Part shown: positions 61,147 through 64,000 of the stretch, piece after piece
Layout: each line of letters opens with the position of its first letter
How positions within the stretch are numbered: the stretch's first letter is position 1
Assembly: GCF_910577345.1 (NCBI RefSeq)
Contig: NZ_CAJTMT010000009.1
Location: 1-64,000, forward strand
Direction: 5' to 3'
Origin: an uncultured Duncaniella sp.
Lineage (GTDB): Bacteria; Bacteroidota; Bacteroidia; Bacteroidales; Muribaculaceae
DNA: 64,000 nucleotides
Position numbers and translations under genes: made by a program
Notes under the pieces: generated by a model
Databases searched by the model: none
Told to the model about the DNA's origin: nothing
The model's input: the letters and a program-made list of their open reading frames with translations, nothing else

Positions 61147-61180
61147 GCAGCTCCGTCGTGATGACGGAGCTGCTTCCGTT
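61147..61180. terminator. Bidirectional terminator
   Basis: GCAGCTCCGTC (61147-61157) pairs perfectly with GACGGAGCTGC (61163-61173); T/A-rich DNA lies on both sides. It separates cassette B (plus) and the integrase gene (minus). Confidence 0.8.
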
Positions 61181-62344
61181 TTATAGCTCTCCCTTGAAGT
61201 GCTTTGTCTCATCATGGACCGGGAGGTCTCGTCCCTGAAGATATTTGTTGGTAGTGGAAATGTCGGTGTGTCGGGCCTGGTCTCTCGCGATGACAATGCC
61301 CATTGCGTTCGCGAGGTCACGGATTCCGGAATCCTTCAGGGAGTAGAACTGGTATTCATCTCCCCAACGGAGCGCCTTGCGCACCTTCAGCCATTGCCTT
61401 CGGAATATCTCTCCGCTTGCCTTTGTCCGGCAAGTCCTCATTTTGTCTCCGAAAATGTAACAGTCGCCGTCATGGCTGAAAAGGTCGAGGTCGATCATCA
61501 TGCGCGCGAGCTCGTCGTTAAGTCCTACCTTGCCGTCGCGCTTGTTCTTGCTGACGGCTGCCGGGATGAAGACACTCTGTTCCTTCAGGTTCACATCGCG
61601 GATGCGCACGTTGCTCAGTTCCTCCGGACGTATCATAGTGTAATACTCCATCATGCAGGCGAGGAAGAACAGTGGATTCTTCTCACGCAGATAGCGGGAC
61701 AACTGGCGGAGCATCTGAGGGGTGAGGGGCTGACGCTTCTTGGCATCCTCCGGAACTTTTTTAATTTTTTCTATTGGATTAGTAGACAGGTAGTCCCTCT
61801 CCATAAAAAAAGCGACTAATGCTGAACACCATCCGCGGTAGTTGTTTCTGGTACGACCACCGACTTCTCGGTCTAAATACAACCAATCGAGAAAATCCGA
61901 AAAGAAAGAACTGTTAAACTGATACACATAACGTGGTGGTAATATCTGCAAGGCAATATACTCCCGCAGGACATTCAATTTTGAACGATAGTTTTGTCGA
62001 GTTTTTAACTTAGGGAATTTATCGATTGATACTTCATATTTATTTAAAGCTTCTTCAACTGAAGTATATCCTCTGTTGTCATCGACATTGACCCATGGCG
62101 ACCATCCACAACGGAGCTGCTTTGTCAGAGCTTCGATGAGTTCTGCAGCCCGTTTGCGCCGGTCTGTAACCTTTTTGATTGAATCGAGATGATATTTCTT
62201 CCGTCTCATTGTCCCCGTCGCGGGGTCAAAGGATGTGAAATCTACATACCATGTTTTTGTGGTGTGGAGTTTTGGATAGGTGAAGCTCAATACTTCACTC
62301 TTTGGTGAAAAGTTTTTTCGTGCCGGGCACATTTTTTTTAACAT
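61181..62344 (-). CDS. int: Tyrosine recombinase, prophage integrase
   Basis: A 387-residue integrase. N-terminal arm-binding and SAM-like core-binding domains (about 1-190) precede the catalytic domain. Catalytic residues: Arg in YTMIRPEEL (about 239), Lys in SKNKRDGK (about 266), box II as SLKDSGIRDL (Lys-Asp in place of the common His-x-x-Arg, a known variation in Bacteroidetes integrases), His 359 in ARHTDISTT and the nucleophile Tyr 368 (NKYLQ). It lies next to attR and the intact tRNA-Ser, as expected for the enzyme that inserted this prophage. Confidence 0.9.
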   Translation of the reverse strand: MLKKMCPARKNFSPKSEVLSFTYPKLHTTKTWYVDFTSFDPATGTMRRKKYHLDSIKKVTDRRKRAAELIEALTKQLRCGWSPWVNVDDNRGYTSVEEALNKYEVSIDKFPKLKTRQNYRSKLNVLREYIALQILPPRYVYQFNSSFFSDFLDWLYLDREVGGRTRNNYRGWCSALVAFFMERDYLSTNPIEKIKKVPEDAKKRQPLTPQMLRQLSRYLREKNPLFFLACMMEYYTMIRPEELSNVRIRDVNLKEQSVFIPAAVSKNKRDGKVGLNDELARMMIDLDLFSHDGDCYIFGDKMRTCRTKASGEIFRRQWLKVRKALRWGDEYQFYSLKDSGIRDLANAMGIVIARDQARHTDISTTNKYLQGRDLPVHDETKHFKGEL

Positions 62345-62376
62345 TCTTTGGCAGTTGAAAGAATGTTGCGGTGAAT

Positions 62377-62493
62377 AAATTAACTTTTGTCTCTCCTTAC
62401 CGATGTCTTACTTTTGTCTGACACCAAAAATTAAAAACCTCCTAATCATTTGATTATGAGGTTTTTAATTTGGATTTTGCGGAAAGACAGGGA
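62377..62493. other. attR, right 117-bp attachment repeat
   Basis: Matches attL (15893-16009) over its whole length. Its right 14 bases are the 3' end of the intact tRNA-Ser gene. It contains a hairpin AAAAACCTCCTAAT/ATTATGAGGTTTTT (one mismatch) that ends tRNA transcription, and two TTTGTCT words (62387, 62414) that may bind the integrase. Confidence 0.88.
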
Positions 62494-62566
62494 TTCGAAC
62501 CCTGGGTTCCCGTAAGGGAACAACGGTTTTCGAGACCGCCCCGATCGACCACTCCGGCATCTTTCC
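62480..62566 (-). tRNA. tRNA-Ser(CGA)
   Basis: 87 bases on the minus strand: acceptor GGAAAGA/TCTTTCC with G discriminator, D-arm, anticodon loop CTCGAAA with anticodon CGA (plus-strand 62530-62532), a long variable arm (TTCCC/GGGAA) typical of class II tRNA-Ser, and T-arm GGTTCGAATCC. CCA is not encoded. The prophage uses its 3' end as attachment site and leaves the gene intact. Confidence 0.95.
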
Positions 62567-62605
62567 TTTTAGTCGTTATTTTGTTGATTTTTGTTTTCAA
62601 CGGTG

Positions 62606-62613
62606 CAAAGGTA
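62606..62613 (-). promoter_or_regulatory. tRNA-Ser promoter, -7 box
   Basis: TACCTTTG on the minus strand, about 40 bases upstream of the tRNA 5' end; matches TAnnTTTG. No clear -33 TTTG at the usual spacing. Confidence 0.5.
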
Positions 62614-62710
62614 GGAAAAATTTTTGAATCATGGCCTACAATCTTCCAAAAAATCTTTACCTCCCGCGCTGAAAACGACTGAAAACCGAAAGCTATAAAT
62701 GATTCAATCC

Positions 62711-63571
62711 TCAAAACGGCAATTTTTTTCTTGGAAAAGCATCTATGAAGGACCCCGGTGTGGCATTGTAGATGCTGCATCCACGCGCCTTGGCGTATGC
62801 CGCAAGCTGATGGTAGGATTTGAATGCAAGATGGAAACTGAGAAGAATGTCGTGGAGGCGCACGTCGCGATACACCGAGGCAACCCTCTTCTTCTCCTCG
62901 GCATTGTCCTTGTAGAAATGTGGCTGGATGCTCACCACCTCATTGTCCTCTGTGACGCTGAGTGTCGTCAGCCAGCCGTGGTCCGCTCCTGTGAGATAGA
63001 TTTCCTTGAATCCGGCCCTCATGGCGGTCATGATTGCAGGGACAAGCACATTGCGGGGGCGGGGCATTGCAAGTCCGTGGTCATAGAGCATTTTTTCAAG
63101 TCCCTCGAAGCCCTCGGCCCCGACGAAATTAAATGTCTCGACCTTGATGTCAGGATTGCTTATGCCAAGACTCGCCGCGCTGTGGCCAACGGGGACATAG
63201 AGCGTCATCGGCCACGCGGTTTCCGAGTTCAGGCGTGAGAACAAGCGCTCCACATTTGGGTCGGATTTCCTCCCCTCGAAAAAATGCGGATCGGCCATGA
63301 GATAGAAATCCGGCCGAAGTCGGGTGAATTCCTCGGCATTGGCTGCGAAATTCAGAGCCATGGTGACGCTTCCGGCCAATTCATGCAGGTCGGACTTTAT
63401 CACCTCGCCAAGCGAAGGACCATTGCCCATGATGATCAGCGGTTTCCCTTCAGCGGCAGCCTTTGCTTTACCGATGGAGCAGGGGCGCGATTGGAGGGCG
63501 ACTTTTATGAGGCTTTTGGCCGATGCTCCGAGCCGCGAGCCGAAATCCGATAGACGGTCTGATGCTTTCAT
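62711..63571 (-). CDS. DUF115/CST-I-like glycosyltransferase-fold protein
   Basis: A 286-residue protein. PLIIMGNGPSLGE (about 44-56), MALNFAANAEEFTRLRPDFY and KEIYLTGADHGW (about 190) follow the Rossmann-like pattern shared by DUF115 proteins and CST-I-type sialyltransferases, which bind CMP-sugars. It may modify surface glycans, but no acceptor can be inferred. The gene is upstream of the tRNA on the same strand. Its start lies only 5 bases after a -7 box, so the transcript may be leaderless, or the true start may be internal. Confidence 0.6.
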   Translation of the reverse strand: MKASDRLSDFGSRLGASAKSLIKVALQSRPCSIGKAKAAAEGKPLIIMGNGPSLGEVIKSDLHELAGSVTMALNFAANAEEFTRLRPDFYLMADPHFFEGRKSDPNVERLFSRLNSETAWPMTLYVPVGHSAASLGISNPDIKVETFNFVGAEGFEGLEKMLYDHGLAMPRPRNVLVPAIMTAMRAGFKEIYLTGADHGWLTTLSVTEDNEVVSIQPHFYKDNAEEKKRVASVYRDVRLHDILLSFHLAFKSYHQLAAYAKARGCSIYNATPGSFIDAFPRKKLPF

Positions 63572-63575
63572 GTCG

Positions 63576-63607
63576 CAAATTTACGCTTTTCCCACCCATT
63601 GCGCAAA
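63576..63607 (-). promoter_or_regulatory. Promoter next to the start codon of 62711-63571
   Basis: Minus strand TTTG (63607-63604), exactly 20 bases, TAAATTTG (63583-63576), with ATG at 63571. Transcription starting some 7 bases after the -7 box would begin at about the ATG. Confidence 0.6.
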
Positions 63608-63648
63608 TTTCCTGCCTGATGATGCTTCCGCTTAAAACAAACGACGAC

Positions 63649-63698
63649 AAAAAAACGAGACCCTCGGCTTCCCGCAGATGGGGATGCCGACGGCCTCG
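63649..63698 (-). terminator. Terminator of the next minus-strand gene
   Basis: On the minus strand, CGAGGCCGTCGGCATCCCC pairs with GGGAAGCCGAGGGTCTCG with some mismatches, followed by T7. It is positioned to terminate the gene at 63850 and beyond. The gap 63699-63849 shows nothing else. Confidence 0.65.
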
Positions 63699-63849
63699 TC
63701 GCTAAATGTGTGTCGAGGATTCCTTGCCATGTCCTCACGAGGACTGTATAAAGGAGACTTCCTCAATGTGTGTGATTCAATGCATTAGCGGATAATGTAT
63801 CGTTGAGCCGGTTGGAAAAGACCGGACGTAGTGTCAAAATTCCTTTCTG

Positions 63850-64000
63850 TTATTTTTCAAGTTCGATTCTTGCGCTACCGAAAGCATTCAGGTCGAGCTT
63901 GTCAGCGATTTCCTTGATGGCACGCGCGGCCTTCATAGGAACACCGGCTTCGTTAAGCTCGGGAGAGAATGCGGCGATTGAGCCGAATCCCGGAATGACG
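63850..64000 (-). CDS. 3' end of an unidentified gene (possibly glutaminase-like)
   Basis: The minus strand carries an open frame entering from the right edge and ending in TAA at 63850-63852; about 50 residues are visible: VIPGFGSIAAFSPELNEAG, then AARAIKEIADKLDLNAFGS. The PG-x-x-S/G-I-A-x-FSP-x-L-x-x-x-G pattern resembles the end of glutaminase A proteins, but the usual NS following it is absent, so the identity is only tentative. Confidence 0.4.
   Translation of the reverse strand, partial: VIPGFGSIAAFSPELNEAGVPMKAARAIKEIADKLDLNAFGSARIELEK

Larger units (their letters stand above)
16010..62479. mobile_element. Temperate tailed-phage prophage integrated at tRNA-Ser
   Basis: About 46.5 kb between two 117-bp repeats at the 3' end of tRNA-Ser(CGA). 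It encodes a tyrosine integrase next to the intact tRNA, a repressor at the opposite end, replication genes, head protease, capsid, both terminase subunits, portal, neck, tail fibres, lysis genes and tape measure. Siphovirus-like morphology is inferred from the long tape measure and the absence of a recognised sheath. All structural genes look intact except the 3' end of the tape measure gene. Confidence 0.93.

Noticed and set aside
61181..62344. Integrase as a defective recombinase because box II lacks His-x-x-Arg
   Set aside because: The other catalytic residues, including the second His and Tyr, are in place, and Lys-Asp/Lys-His variants of this box are common in Bacteroidetes integrases.

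Overview
The window looks like chromosomal DNA of a gut Bacteroidales bacterium, most likely Muribaculaceae/Bacteroidaceae-like. The signs are Bacteroidetes-type promoters (TTTG, about 20 bases, then TAnnTTTG) repeated throughout, polysaccharide-degrading enzymes (GH105, GH3), and intergenic regions full of short degenerate repeats and long hairpins between convergent genes. The assignment rests on gene style, not on a database match.

Left chromosomal part (1-15.9 kb): a degenerate repeat tract; a GH105 hydrolase and a GH3 glycosidase diverging from back-to-back promoters; exodeoxyribonuclease III; a five-gene MacAB-TolC-like export operon (ATPase, two FtsX-type permeases, periplasmic adaptor, TolC-like channel); a SIMPL-domain protein; and mutS.

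Prophage (about 16.0-62.5 kb): a 46.5-kb temperate tailed-phage genome sits at the 3' end of a tRNA-Ser(CGA) gene and is bounded by 117-bp imperfect direct repeats. In order it carries: a CI-like repressor with operator-like palindromes; a small gene broken by UGA; a LuxR-type regulator; a primase-helicase; two P22-type antirepressor-domain proteins and small accessory genes; a probable moron pair (degenerate DnaQ-like/BRCT protein and a lipoprotein); a small-gene cassette behind a structured leader; iteron-like repeats; the head module (ClpP-type protease with nested scaffold, capsid, terminase); a RadC-like gene and hairpin-rich DNA; portal, neck and tail genes; large tail fibres; a lysis group (PLA2-like protein, holin-like protein, M15 endolysin, unimolecular spanin); the tape measure gene; a large tail-tip protein; a second copy of the leader cassette; and a tyrosine integrase next to the tRNA.

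Two observations stand out. (1) Downstream of the 873-aa tail-fibre gene, two silent alternative C-terminal cassettes lie on the opposite strand. Each begins at a copy of the same short site and is in frame with the fibre gene, so the locus looks like a shufflon-type receptor-binding switch. (2) Two copies of a small-gene cassette have nearly identical coding DNA. Their 5' leaders keep a three-arm mutually exclusive pairing architecture while the arm sequences have changed completely, which suggests an undescribed RNA or DNA switch with copy-specific pairing.

Right of the tRNA are a DUF115/sialyltransferase-like protein with a possibly leaderless promoter and the 3' end of a further gene on the minus strand.
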